From Mycolicibacterium vaccae NBRC 14118 = CIP 105934 (GTDB taxonomy: Bacteria; Actinomycetota; Actinomycetes; Mycobacteriales; Mycobacteriaceae): 64,000 nt of DNA. The notes under the pieces were generated by a model. That model was given only the letters and a program-made list of their open reading frames with translations, was not told the DNA's origin and did no database searches. Below are positions 18,340 to 28,934 of the stretch, in pieces (the stretch's first letter is position 1; each line of letters begins with the position of its first letter). The position numbers and the translations under genes are program-made. Location of the stretch: assembly GCF_001552715.1 (NCBI RefSeq), contig NZ_BCRS01000003.1, forward strand, positions 22,598 to 86,597, written 5' to 3'.

Positions 18340-19238
18340 CGCAGCACGGCTCGATGGTCGGTGTCGTTGGAAAGAGGCCGTCCCAGCACGCCCTCGGCCC
18401 GACCGACCAACAGTGCGAAAGCCTCACCCGGACCGAACTTCTCCGGTTTACGCAGCGGCATCAGCGCGGCGGCGACCAGGTGAGCAGCCTTGTACCAGAG
18501 CGGGTAGCGCCAGGTGCGCAGGACGTACCCGGCGCCGCGCCCGTAGCTGCGCTGTTTTCTGCGTCGCTCATGCGGTGTCAGATGGGCGAATTCGGTCTGC
18601 GCCTGGATGACGATGTCGCCGACCCACTCGATCGAGAAGTCGTCGCGTTCCGACATCCGCAACAGCAGGTCCGGACCTTCACCGGATTGCCAGGGGGAGT
18701 CCGCGCCGGAGCCCAGCGCCGGATCGAATCCTCCGACCGCGAGAAAGGGGTCCCGTCGGATGAGCGTCGCGGGTTCCATGGCGCCCCAGACGGTGCGCCG
18801 GGTCAGCTTCGTGCCGGGGGCCGGTAGTGGATGGCGGGGGCCCTCGCGGTCGACGAGCTGGACGGCGACGGCAGTCGTCGATGCGGAGCAGTGGTGGGAC
18901 ACCCGCTCCAGAAAATCCGCGGCGACGCGACTGGTGTCGTTGGGGAACCAGAGCCAGTCGACGTCCCCGCCGAGCGCAGATGCGGCGGCATTGCGACCGT
19001 TCGAAATCCCGCGGGCACTGACGAGCGTACGGATTTGCAGGACTCCGGCGAAAGATGCGGCCAGTGCCTCGAGTGCGCCGGCGTCGGCAGGGTCGTGGTG
19101 GGCGATGGCCACCGCGCGCGGCGGACAGGTCTGTGCGGCCAGATCGTCCAGTAGCTCCCGGAGTGAGCCCCACCTGCCAACGGTGGTGATGGCGACGCCG
19201 ATCCGTACCTGCGCCGGATCCGGTGCACTCGCCCCCAT
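18336..19238 (-). CDS. GT2-family glycosyltransferase
   Basis: 300 residues with a GT-A fold: GVAITTVGRWGSLRELLDDL at the N-terminus, VDWLWFPNDTSRV as the metal/nucleotide-sugar site (ND in place of the usual DD), and a GGFDPALGSGADSPW acceptor region. It is likely cytosolic or peripheral, adding a sugar to a lipid-linked intermediate. It is translationally coupled to the GT-C gene downstream. Together they form the minus-strand half of the accessory island between the SDR genes and ddn. Confidence 0.8.
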   Translation of the reverse strand: MGASAPDPAQVRIGVAITTVGRWGSLRELLDDLAAQTCPPRAVAIAHHDPADAGALEALAASFAGVLQIRTLVSARGISNGRNAAASALGGDVDWLWFPNDTSRVAADFLERVSHHCSASTTAVAVQLVDREGPRHPLPAPGTKLTRRTVWGAMEPATLIRRDPFLAVGGFDPALGSGADSPWQSGEGPDLLLRMSERDDFSIEWVGDIVIQAQTEFAHLTPHERRRKQRSYGRGAGYVLRTWRYPLWYKAAHLVAAALMPLRKPEKFGPGEAFALLVGRAEGVLGRPLSNDTDHRAVLR

Positions 19239-19286
19239 ACGCCGGAGCTTAGTGGACGAGTTTGCCAGCCGGCCGCCGATCCCGTC

Positions 19287-21357
<2,071 letters not shown>

Positions 21358-21358
21358 C

Positions 21359-21372
21359 TAGAACACGTTTCA
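21359..21372. promoter_or_regulatory. KstR operator, fadA5 side
   Basis: TAGAACACGTTTCA matches the known KstR consensus TnnAACnnGTTnnA. It sits 11 nt from the fadA5 ATG and overlaps that gene's -10 element (reverse complement TAGCCT at 21355-21360), a position suited to repression. Confidence 0.88.
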
Positions 21373-21437
21373 TTAGTCTGACAAGCAGTGATGCCGCCGT
21401 GCCTTTCATCTGCGGTGGAGGCATGTTTTACTGGCAC

Positions 21438-21451
21438 TAGAACACGTTGCA
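21438..21451. promoter_or_regulatory. KstR operator, cyp125 side
   Basis: TAGAACACGTTGCA matches the KstR consensus and lies 19 nt upstream of the cyp125 start. With the site at 21359 it gives each divergent unit its own operator. Confidence 0.88.
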
Positions 21452-21469
21452 ATTGAGGAGTGCTCCCCT

Positions 21470-22756
21470 ATGCCCGGCCCGAACTCATGTCCGATCAGCC
21501 CCGACTTCGACTTCCTCGACGCGACCTTGAACCTTGAGCGTCTGCCGGTCGAGGAACTCGCCGAACTGCGCAAGTCCGAGCCTATCCACTGGGTCGATGT
21601 GCCCGGCGGAACGGGCGGTTTCGGTGACAAGGGCTACTGGCTCGTCACCAAGCACGCCGACGTCAAGGAGGTGTCCAAGCGCAACGACATCTTCGGCAGC
21701 TCCCCCGACGGGGCGATCCCGGTCTGGCCGCAGGACATGACCCGTGACGCGATCGACCTGCAGAAGGCCGTCCTGCTGAACATGGACGCCCCGCAGCACA
21801 CCCGTCTCCGCAAGATCATCTCGCGTGGATTCACCCCACGCGCCGTCGGACGGCTCGAAGAAGAACTGCGCCAGCGCGCGCAGAAGATCGCCGAGACCGC
21901 AGCTTCCGAGGGTTCCGGCGACTTCGTCGAGCAGGTGTCCTGCGAGCTGCCGCTGCAGGCCATCGCCGAATTGCTCGGCGTCCCGCAGGACGATCGCGAC
22001 AAGCTCTTCCGCTGGTCCAACGAGATGACTGCGGGCGAGGATCCGGAGTACGCCGACGTCGATCCGGCGATGTCCTCGTTCGAGCTGATCACCTACGCGA
22101 TGAAGATGGCCGAGGAGCGGGCCGCCAACCCGACCGAAGACATCGTCACCAAGCTGATCGAGGCCGACATCGACGGTGAGAAGCTCTCCGACGACGAGTT
22201 CGGCTTCTTCGTGGTGATGCTCGCGGTGGCCGGCAACGAGACCACCCGTAACTCGATCACCCACGGCATGATCGCGTTCGCGCAGAACCCCGACCAGTGG
22301 GAGCTGTACAAGAAGGAACGCCCCGAGACCGCCGCCGACGAGATCGTCCGGTGGGCCACCCCGGTGTCGGCCTTCCAGCGCACGGCCCTCGAAGACACCG
22401 AGCTCGGTGGCGTGCAGATCAAGAAGGGCGAGCGCGTCGTCATGTCGTACCGCTCGGCCAACTTCGACGACGAGGTCTTCGAGGACCCCGAAAAGTTCGA
22501 CATCCTGCGTAACCCCAACCCACACGTCGGATTCGGTGGGACGGGTGCGCACTACTGCATCGGCGCGAACCTGGCCAAGATGACCATCAACCTCATCTTC
22601 AACGCCGTCGCCGACCACATGCCCGATCTCAAACCCATCGGTGAGCCCGAGCGGCTGAAGTCCGGCTGGCTCAACGGAATCAAGCACTGGCAGGTCGACT
22701 ACACCGGCGCCGGCGAGCCGGCCAATGCACCCAGTGGATGTCCGGTCTCTCAGTAG
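21470..22756 (+). CDS. cyp125: CYP125, steroid C26/C27 monooxygenase
   Basis: 428 residues, full-length P450. The oxygen-activation motif is AGNETT (254-259), ExxR is EIVR (291-294), and the haem thiolate Cys363 is in GFGGTGAHYCIGANLA. It matches CYP125A1 (Rv3545c), which oxidises the terminal methyl of the cholesterol side chain to the carboxylate. GAGGAG lies before ATG 21470. It is first in cyp125-fadE28-fadE29-chsH2-chsH1-ltp2 with its own KstR operator. Confidence 0.93.
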   Translation: MPGPNSCPISPDFDFLDATLNLERLPVEELAELRKSEPIHWVDVPGGTGGFGDKGYWLVTKHADVKEVSKRNDIFGSSPDGAIPVWPQDMTRDAIDLQKAVLLNMDAPQHTRLRKIISRGFTPRAVGRLEEELRQRAQKIAETAASEGSGDFVEQVSCELPLQAIAELLGVPQDDRDKLFRWSNEMTAGEDPEYADVDPAMSSFELITYAMKMAEERAANPTEDIVTKLIEADIDGEKLSDDEFGFFVVMLAVAGNETTRNSITHGMIAFAQNPDQWELYKKERPETAADEIVRWATPVSAFQRTALEDTELGGVQIKKGERVVMSYRSANFDDEVFEDPEKFDILRNPNPHVGFGGTGAHYCIGANLAKMTINLIFNAVADHMPDLKPIGEPERLKSGWLNGIKHWQVDYTGAGEPANAPSGCPVSQ

Positions 22757-22781
22757 GCACGAAGACTCAAGGAGGAGTCGG

Positions 22782-23810
22782 GTGGATTTCAGTCCAGACG
22801 AGGGGCAGCAGGCTGTCGCGGATGTGGTCACTTCGGTGCTCGAGCGCGACAACACCTGGGAGGCCCTGGTTTCCGGTGGTGTGACGGCGCTCGGCGTTCC
22901 CGAGCGGCTCGGCGGCGACGGCGTCGGCCTCGCCGAGATCGCGACCGCGCTGACCGAGATCGGCAGGCACGGCACGATCAGTCCGGCGCTCGCCACGCTC
23001 GGGACGACAGCGGTGCTGCTCGATCTCGCCTCGGACCCTCAGCAGGACCGCTACCTGGCCGGTGTCGCGAAGGGCTCGGTCCTCACGGCGGCGCTCAACG
23101 AGCCCGGCGCGCAGCTGCCGGATCGGCCCGCCGTCACGCTGGCTGCGGGCAAGCTCAACGGCGTCAAGACCGCGGTCGGCTATGCCGCACAGGCTGATTG
23201 GATCCTGGTGACCGCCGACGGCGGTGTCGCGATGGTGCCGGGCGACGCCGCCGGTCTGACGGTGACCAAGACGCCGACATCCAACGGCTCGGATGAGTAC
23301 GTGCTGACCTTCACCGACGTCGCTGTCGCCGACGACGACGTGCTCGACAGGGCGACCGCACACCGGGTGAACCAGCTGGCGCTGGCTGCAGTCGGCGCGT
23401 TCGCCGCCGGTCTGGTCGCCGGAGCCCTGCGGCTGACCGCCGACTACGTTGCCACCCGCGAACAGTTCGGCAGGCCGCTGTCGACGTTCCAGACCGTCGC
23501 CGCCCAACTCTCGGAGGTCTACATCGCCTCGCGGACGATCTCGCTGTTGTCCACCTCGGTGATGTGGCGGCTGAGCGAGGGGCTCGACGCCGAGGAGGAC
23601 CTGACGGTTCTGGGGTTCTGGCTGACCTCCCAGGCGCCACCGGCAATGCGGCTCTGTCATCACCTGCACGGAGGTATGGGGATGGACATCACCTACCCGA
23701 TGGACCGCTACTACTCGTCGATCAAAGACGTGACCCGGCTGCTGGGCGGCCCTTCGCACCGTCTCGATCTGGTGGGGGCCGGTCTGGGCGAGCGAAGCGA
23801 CGGGAAATAA
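22782..23810 (+). CDS. fadE28: FadE28 (ChsE1), steroid acyl-CoA dehydrogenase subunit
   Basis: 342 residues from GTG 22782, preceded by AAGGAGGAG. The acyl-CoA dehydrogenase fold is recognisable (a LTEIGRHGTISPAL helix, ATREQFGRPLSTFQTVA, HHLHGGMGMDITYP). It matches FadE28, which forms an alpha2beta2 heterotetramer with FadE29 and desaturates the three-carbon side-chain CoA thioester. The usual active-site base is expected in only one subunit. It is followed by fadE29 with a 1-nt gap. Confidence 0.9.
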   Translation: MDFSPDEGQQAVADVVTSVLERDNTWEALVSGGVTALGVPERLGGDGVGLAEIATALTEIGRHGTISPALATLGTTAVLLDLASDPQQDRYLAGVAKGSVLTAALNEPGAQLPDRPAVTLAAGKLNGVKTAVGYAAQADWILVTADGGVAMVPGDAAGLTVTKTPTSNGSDEYVLTFTDVAVADDDVLDRATAHRVNQLALAAVGAFAAGLVAGALRLTADYVATREQFGRPLSTFQTVAAQLSEVYIASRTISLLSTSVMWRLSEGLDAEEDLTVLGFWLTSQAPPAMRLCHHLHGGMGMDITYPMDRYYSSIKDVTRLLGGPSHRLDLVGAGLGERSDGK

Positions 23811-23811
23811 G

Positions 23812-24975
23812 ATGTACATCGAACTGACACCGGAACAGCGGAAGCTGCAAGCCGAACTGCGGGAATACTTTTCGACACTCATCACCCCCGATGAGGCCGC
23901 CGCGATGGAGTCCGACCGGCACAACGAGGCATACCGCGCGGTGATCAAGCGGATGGGCTCGGACGGCAAGCTCGGAGTGGGCTGGCCGAAGGAGTACGGC
24001 GGCCTGGGTTTCGGTCCCGTGGAGCAGCAGATCTTCGTCAACGAGGCCAACCGTGCCGACGTGCCGCTGCCGATGGTGACCCTGCAGACCGTGGGGCCGA
24101 CGCTGCAGGTGCACGGCACCGAGGAGCAGAAGAAGAAGTTCCTTCCCGGAATCCTCTCGGGTGATGTGCATTTCGCGATCGGTTACTCCGAGCCGGAGGC
24201 GGGAACCGATCTGGCCTCGCTGCGGACCACCGCCGTCAGGCATGGCGATGAATACGTCGTCAACGGCCAGAAGATGTGGACCACCGGCGCCCACGACGCC
24301 GATTACATCTGGCTGGCATGCCGTACCGATCCTGAGGCGGCCAAGCACAAGGGCATCTCGATCCTGATCGTGGACACCAAGGACCCGGGTTACTCGTGGA
24401 CCCCGATCATCCTGTCCGACGGGGCACACCACACCAACGCGTCGTACTACAACGACGTGCGGGTGCCCGCCGACATGCTCGTCGGTGAAGAGAACGGTGG
24501 GTGGAGGCTGATCACCACCCAGCTCAACCACGAGCGGGTGGGTCTCGGCCCCGCCGGGCGGATCGCCGGGATCTACGACCAGGTGCACGCGTGGGCGGCC
24601 AAGCCCGGCTCGGACGGGGTGACCCCGATCGAGCACGACGACGTCAAGCGGTTACTCGGCCAGATCAAGGCGATCTGGCGGGTCAACGAATTGCTCAACT
24701 GGCAGGTCGCGGCATCGGGAGAGACCATCGCGGTCGCGGATGCAGCTGCCACCAAGGTCTTTTCGACCGAACGCATCCAGGAAGTCGGCCGGCTGGCCGA
24801 GGAGATCGTCGGCAGGTACGGCAACCCGGCGGACCAGGCTACCGCCGAGTTGTTGGACTGGCTGGACAAGATGACCAAGCGCAACCTGGTCATCACGTTC
24901 GGTGGCGGGGTCAACGAGGTGATGCGTGAGATGATCGCGGCGTCGGGGCTGAAGGTCCCGCGGGTTCCCCGATGA
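23812..24975 (+). CDS. fadE29: FadE29 (ChsE2), steroid acyl-CoA dehydrogenase subunit
   Basis: 387 residues. The N-terminal helical domain starts YIELTPEQRKLQAELREYF, the flavin-binding strand is YSEPEAGTDLASL with MWTTGAHDADYI, and the C-terminal helices end in NLVITFGGGVNEVMREMIA. It matches FadE29, partner of FadE28 in side-chain beta-oxidation. The ATG is coupled to the end of fadE28, and its stop overlaps the chsH2 ATG (ATGA), consistent with stoichiometric co-translation. Confidence 0.92.
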   Translation: MYIELTPEQRKLQAELREYFSTLITPDEAAAMESDRHNEAYRAVIKRMGSDGKLGVGWPKEYGGLGFGPVEQQIFVNEANRADVPLPMVTLQTVGPTLQVHGTEEQKKKFLPGILSGDVHFAIGYSEPEAGTDLASLRTTAVRHGDEYVVNGQKMWTTGAHDADYIWLACRTDPEAAKHKGISILIVDTKDPGYSWTPIILSDGAHHTNASYYNDVRVPADMLVGEENGGWRLITTQLNHERVGLGPAGRIAGIYDQVHAWAAKPGSDGVTPIEHDDVKRLLGQIKAIWRVNELLNWQVAASGETIAVADAAATKVFSTERIQEVGRLAEEIVGRYGNPADQATAELLDWLDKMTKRNLVITFGGGVNEVMREMIAASGLKVPRVPR

Positions 24976-25946
24976 GCGCAGAGTTGCAGGCCGGTATCGA
25001 CGAGATCAAGGCGACGGGGAAGAGCGAACCGCGCACGGGTCGGGATCCGGTGAACCAGGCGATGATCCACCACTGGGTCGACGCCATCGGTGACAAGAAC
25101 CCGATCTATGTCGATGAGGAATCCGCCAGGGCCGCAGGACATCCCGGTATTGTGGCGCCGCCGGCGATGATCCAGGTGTGGACGATGGGCGGGCTCGGTC
25201 AGGGCCGCTCCGACGACGATCCGTTGTCGAAGATGATGCAGCTCTTCGACAACGCCGGCTTTGTCGGCGTGGTCGCCACGAACTGCGAGCAGACTTACCA
25301 CCGGTACGTGCAGCCGGGGGAGGAACTGACCATCCATGCCGACATCACCGACGTGGTGGGCCCCAAGCAGACCGCCCTCGGTGAGGGCTACTTCATCAAT
25401 CAGCTCATCACCTGGACGGTCGCCGGCGGGGAGCCGGTGGCCGAGATGAACTGGCGCATCATGAAGTTCAGGCCACGGGAGGCCGCTGCGGAGAACAATC
25501 CGGCGGTGCCGGAGGACCTCGATCCGGACAAGCTCATGAGGCCGGCCGCGTCGAGGGACACCCGGTTCTTCTGGGAGGGTGTCGCCGCCCACGAGCTGCG
25601 CATCCAACGTCGTCCCGACGGGACGCTGCAGCACCCGCCGGTGCCCGCGCTATGGCAGCCCGCCGATCATGTCCCCGTCGCTTCGGCCGACTATGTCGTG
25701 TCCTCGGGCAACGGCACGGTGTACAGCTTCGTCGTCCACCATGCGCCGAAGGTGCCCGGCCGCAGCCTGCCGTTCGTGATCGCCCTCGTAGAACTGGAGG
25801 AGGGCGTACGGATGCTCGGAGAGCTGCGCGGAATCGAGCCCAGCGAAGTGCAGATCGGAATGCCCGTGCGCGCAACATATATCGATTTCCCAGACAGCGA
25901 GGTCAGCCCCGCCTGGACGCTGTACGCGTGGGAGCCGGTCCGGTGA
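24972..25946 (+). CDS. chsH2: ChsH2, hydratase subunit with C-terminal DUF35 domain
   Basis: 324 residues in two parts. Residues about 1-175 form a MaoC-like hotdog domain (HHWVDAIGDKNPIYVDEESA, HPGIVAPPAMIQVW). Residues about 185-324 form a DUF35/OB-fold domain (FWEGVAAHELRIQRRPDG onward). ChsH1-ChsH2 hydrates the unsaturated side-chain CoA ester, and the DUF35 domain docks Ltp2 so that the retro-aldol step follows directly. It overlaps fadE29 and chsH1 by 4 nt each. Confidence 0.92.
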   Translation: MSAELQAGIDEIKATGKSEPRTGRDPVNQAMIHHWVDAIGDKNPIYVDEESARAAGHPGIVAPPAMIQVWTMGGLGQGRSDDDPLSKMMQLFDNAGFVGVVATNCEQTYHRYVQPGEELTIHADITDVVGPKQTALGEGYFINQLITWTVAGGEPVAEMNWRIMKFRPREAAAENNPAVPEDLDPDKLMRPAASRDTRFFWEGVAAHELRIQRRPDGTLQHPPVPALWQPADHVPVASADYVVSSGNGTVYSFVVHHAPKVPGRSLPFVIALVELEEGVRMLGELRGIEPSEVQIGMPVRATYIDFPDSEVSPAWTLYAWEPVR

Positions 25947-26344
25947 CCGCGCCTACCCTGGAGGTCGGTGCCACGCTGCCCGAGCTGAAGATCTACGGCG
26001 ACCCGACGTTCATCGTCTCCACGGCCATCGCGACCCGCGACTACCAGGACGTGCACCACGACCGGGACAAGGCCCAGGCCAAGGGTTCCAAGGACATCTT
26101 CGTCAACATCCTGACCGACACCGGCCTGGTGCAGCGCTACCTCACCGACTGGGCCGGACCGTCGGCGCGGATCAAGTCGATCGGGCTGCGCCTCGGCGTG
26201 CCGTGGTACGCCTACGACACCATCACCTTCACCGGTGAGGTCACCGCCGTCGACGACGGGGTCGCCACCGTGAAGGTGGTCGGCGCCAACAGTCTGGGCA
26301 ACCACGTTATCGCCACGGCGACACTCGATTTGGGGGACCACTGA
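25943..26344 (+). CDS. chsH1: ChsH1, MaoC-like hydratase catalytic subunit
   Basis: 133 residues from GTG 25943, overlapping the chsH2 stop as GTGA; a longer frame upstream is a shadow inside chsH2. The single hotdog domain carries the hydratase motif YQDVHHDRDKAQAKG, supplying the catalytic Asp/His. It works as a heterodimer with ChsH2 on 3-oxo-4,17-pregnadiene-20-carboxyl-CoA-type substrates. Its stop shares a base with the ltp2 ATG. Confidence 0.92.
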   Translation: MTAPTLEVGATLPELKIYGDPTFIVSTAIATRDYQDVHHDRDKAQAKGSKDIFVNILTDTGLVQRYLTDWAGPSARIKSIGLRLGVPWYAYDTITFTGEVTAVDDGVATVKVVGANSLGNHVIATATLDLGDH

Positions 26345-27501
26345 TGCTCTCCGGGAAAGCCGCGATCGCCGGTATCGGAGCGACCGACTTCTCCAAGAAC
26401 TCGGGCCGCAGTGAGCTGCGGCTCGCTGCCGAAGCGGTGCTCGACGCGCTGGACGACGCCGGCTTGGCGCCGGCGGATGTCGACGGTCTCGTGACGTTCA
26501 CCATGGACTCGAACCTGGAGACGGCCGTGGCCCGTTCCACCGGGATCGGGGACCTGAAGTTCTTCAGCCAGATCGGGTACGGCGGCGGAGCGGCGGCCGC
26601 GACCGTGCAGCAGGCGGCCCTGGCGGTCGCGACCGGCGTGGCCGAGGTGGTCGTCGCCTACCGGGCCTTCAATGAGCGGTCCGAACACCGTTTCGGTCAG
26701 GTGATGACAGGTCTGACGGTCAACGCCGACTCCCGCGGTGTCGAGTACAGCTGGTCCTACCCGCACGGGCTGAGCACGCCGGCCGCGTCGGTGGCGATGA
26801 TCGCCCAGCGCTACATGCATGAGTACGGCGCGACCAGCGCCGACTTCGGGGTGATCGCGGTGGCCGACCGTAAGCACGCGGCGAAGAACCCGAACGCGTA
26901 CTTCTACGAGAAGCCGATCACCATCGAGGACCACCAGAACTCCCGGTGGATCGCCGAACCGCTGCGGCTGCTGGACTGCTGTCAGGAGACCGACGGCGGC
27001 GTGGCCATCGTGGTCACGACCCCGGAACGGGCCAGGGACCTCAGGCACCGGCCCGCGATCATCGAGGCCGCCGCGCAGGGCGCGGGTGCAGATCAGTTCA
27101 CCATGTACTCGTACTACCGCGAGGAACTCGGCCTCCCCGAGATGGGACTGGTCGGCCGCCAGCTGTGGGAGCAGAGCGGTTTGTCGCCCGCCGACATCCA
27201 GACGGCGGTCCTTTACGACCACTTCACGCCATACACCCTCATCCAGCTCGAGGAGCTCGGATTCTGCGGCAAGGGCGAAGCCAAGGACTTCATCGCCGAC
27301 GGCGCGATCGAGATCGGCGGCAAGCTTCCGATCAACACTCACGGCGGCCAGCTCGGTGAGGCCTACATTCACGGCATGAACGGCATCGCCGAGGGTGTCC
27401 GCCAACTGCGCGGCACGTCGGTGAACCAGGTGCCCGACGTCGAGCATGTGCTGGTCACGGCTGGCACCGGGGTGCCGACGTCCGGGCTCATTCTGGGCTG
27501 A
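26344..27501 (+). CDS. ltp2: Ltp2, thiolase-fold retro-aldolase of the sterol side chain
   Basis: 385 residues of the thiolase-like lipid-transfer family. The N-terminus reads KAAIAGIGATDFSKNSGRSE, and INTHGGQLGEAYIHGMNG is the C-terminal active-site region with the conserved His. The usual thiolase nucleophile Cys motif is not evident, as expected for Ltp2, which performs a retro-aldol cleavage releasing propionyl-CoA with the ChsH2 DUF35 domain. It is the last gene of the KstR operon. Confidence 0.92.
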   Translation: MLSGKAAIAGIGATDFSKNSGRSELRLAAEAVLDALDDAGLAPADVDGLVTFTMDSNLETAVARSTGIGDLKFFSQIGYGGGAAAATVQQAALAVATGVAEVVVAYRAFNERSEHRFGQVMTGLTVNADSRGVEYSWSYPHGLSTPAASVAMIAQRYMHEYGATSADFGVIAVADRKHAAKNPNAYFYEKPITIEDHQNSRWIAEPLRLLDCCQETDGGVAIVVTTPERARDLRHRPAIIEAAAQGAGADQFTMYSYYREELGLPEMGLVGRQLWEQSGLSPADIQTAVLYDHFTPYTLIQLEELGFCGKGEAKDFIADGAIEIGGKLPINTHGGQLGEAYIHGMNGIAEGVRQLRGTSVNQVPDVEHVLVTAGTGVPTSGLILG

Positions 27502-27866
27502 CGCCGTTGCTCAGCAAACTCAGACGCCGCCTTATCGGGGGATCGTCGGGTTGGGGGTCCGGATATCGGGGTGGCCTGCCTCCGACCGGTTGCCTATCAA
27601 ACTGCGGCGAGGGAGATTGGGGCTGATGACCAGTTTGTTCAATGCTGAACGCCCCACCTCGGACAACCTCGTTAGTTTGCCATAGGCTTAGCGCACCGCA
27701 TATTTGACATCGCGAGGATTACCGATTCGGGCCGTATCGTGCGCTTGACGGCATTTCTAGCAAACACGCATAATTGTCTTTACCGTCAGCGGGGGTCGTC
27801 TGGATTCTGTGTGAAGCCGGTCTGCGGCGCGGTATCGGTCGTTCGTTGGGAAGGGATTCCCGTTGA
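27502..27866. other. Intergenic region between ltp2 and the first LuxR-type regulator, 365 bp
   Basis: No coding signal. It marks the boundary between the sterol block and the polysaccharide super-locus. A sigma-A-like promoter is visible at 27745-27774. No strong terminator hairpin was found after ltp2. Confidence 0.6.
27745..27774 (+). promoter_or_regulatory. Sigma-A-like promoter for regulator 1
   Basis: TTGACG (27745-27750) and CATAAT (27769-27774) are separated by 18 nt, close to housekeeping consensus. It would start transcription near 27781, upstream of both candidate starts of the regulator at 27867 and 27921. Confidence 0.55.
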
Positions 27867-28820
27867 GTGAGCTGTCCGCCTCCCCCCGGTGCGCATGTCC
27901 ATACAGAGCGGGGTCGGGCGATGGGGCAGATAGGGCAGTGGGCTGACACAGTCGGAAGTTCCGGCGAGACGCGGCACAGCGCGGCCATCGCGCGGTACAG
28001 ACTGACAGAAGCGATCGCCGGAAATGTGTGCCCGGCAGACCATGTCTCCGCGAGAGCGGAGCCAGCAGCCGTGTCGGGGTTCGGCCGGCCGGCCGCTCTC
28101 GACGAGGGCCGCGTAACCCTGGCGGGGGCGCAGCTTGTGGTGGTCGACGACTCCACCCTTCAACGAGAAAACCTGGCGACCCTGTTACGCGAACGCGGCG
28201 CCGATCGCGTTGCGGTCGCGTGGGATCTCCCATCGGCTCTCGCCGCGATGACAGAGACCGGCACCCCGGTGGTACTGCTCAGCGTCACCACACGCGACAG
28301 CCAGGCGCTGCTCTGCGCCGTACGGAAAGCCCATCCCCTGACCAAAGTGGTGGCGGTATGTGTCGCGGAGGACGACGAGGCGGGGATCATCGTGTGTGCA
28401 GAGGCAGGTGTGGCCGGGTATCACCTCCGGTCCGACTCCCTCGACGAACTACTCGCCGTGATCGCCCGCGTCGCCGGTGGGCAGCCGGCCTGCCCGCCGA
28501 GAATCTCGGCAGTTCTCATGCGACGACTGTCGACAATGGCGTCGCAGCGGTCCGGTCGGGCGGATCTGGATCTGACGGTACGAGAGCAGGAGATCCTGCG
28601 GATGCTCGAGCAGGGTCTGAGCAACCGTGAGATCGCGCACGAGTTGTGCATCGCCCTGCACACCGTGAAGAACCACGTCCACAGCGTGCTGGGCAAGCTC
28701 GGTGTCCGGTCACGAGCAGAGGCCGCGGCGCACTTCCGCGCCGCGAGATCGACCCCAACCGGGGCGGGAACTAGGCAAGGTTCAGAAGCGAAAATCGCTC
28801 CATCGGTCCATATACGTTGA
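27867..28820 (+). CDS. LuxR/NarL-type regulator 1 with atypical receiver-like domain
   Basis: 317 residues from GTG 27867; ATG 27921 is an alternative start. Residues about 87-205 look like a response-regulator receiver: the acidic pair is Asp94-Asp95 (VVVDDSTLQRENL). At the phosphoacceptor position after beta-3 the sequence is VVLLS (Ser139), not Asp, and the usual Lys is Arg in GYHLR. Residues about 237-290 form a LuxR helix-turn-helix (LTVREQEILRMLEQGLSNREIA, HTVKNHVHSVLGKLGV). A roughly 85-residue N-terminal extension has no recognised fold. It is probably a phosphorylation-independent transcription factor and the first of three paralogues. Its 3' end overlaps promoter element copy 1. Confidence 0.8.
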   Translation: MSCPPPPGAHVHTERGRAMGQIGQWADTVGSSGETRHSAAIARYRLTEAIAGNVCPADHVSARAEPAAVSGFGRPAALDEGRVTLAGAQLVVVDDSTLQRENLATLLRERGADRVAVAWDLPSALAAMTETGTPVVLLSVTTRDSQALLCAVRKAHPLTKVVAVCVAEDDEAGIIVCAEAGVAGYHLRSDSLDELLAVIARVAGGQPACPPRISAVLMRRLSTMASQRSGRADLDLTVREQEILRMLEQGLSNREIAHELCIALHTVKNHVHSVLGKLGVRSRAEAAAHFRAARSTPTGAGTRQGSEAKIAPSVHIR

Positions 28821-28840
28821 GCCGCGGGACGGTTGATAGT
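28791..28840 (+). promoter_or_regulatory. Shared promoter-like element, copy 1
   Basis: AAAATCGCTC (28791), GTCCATATAC (ccat at 28808) and GATAGT (28835) occur in order, 27 nt from CCAT to GATAGT. GATAGT can serve as a -10; CCATATAC lies in the -35 region. It precedes the Pro/Gly-rich surface protein gene at 28935 and overlaps the end of regulator 1. Confidence 0.75.
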
Positions 28841-28934
28841 GGAAGAGTCACGGATGAGATGGCGCGGGCCGTGTGATCACGCGCCAGTTGGCTGACGCCT
28901 TCGTCTCCACCGCGGTCGATCAGGAGGGGATCAT

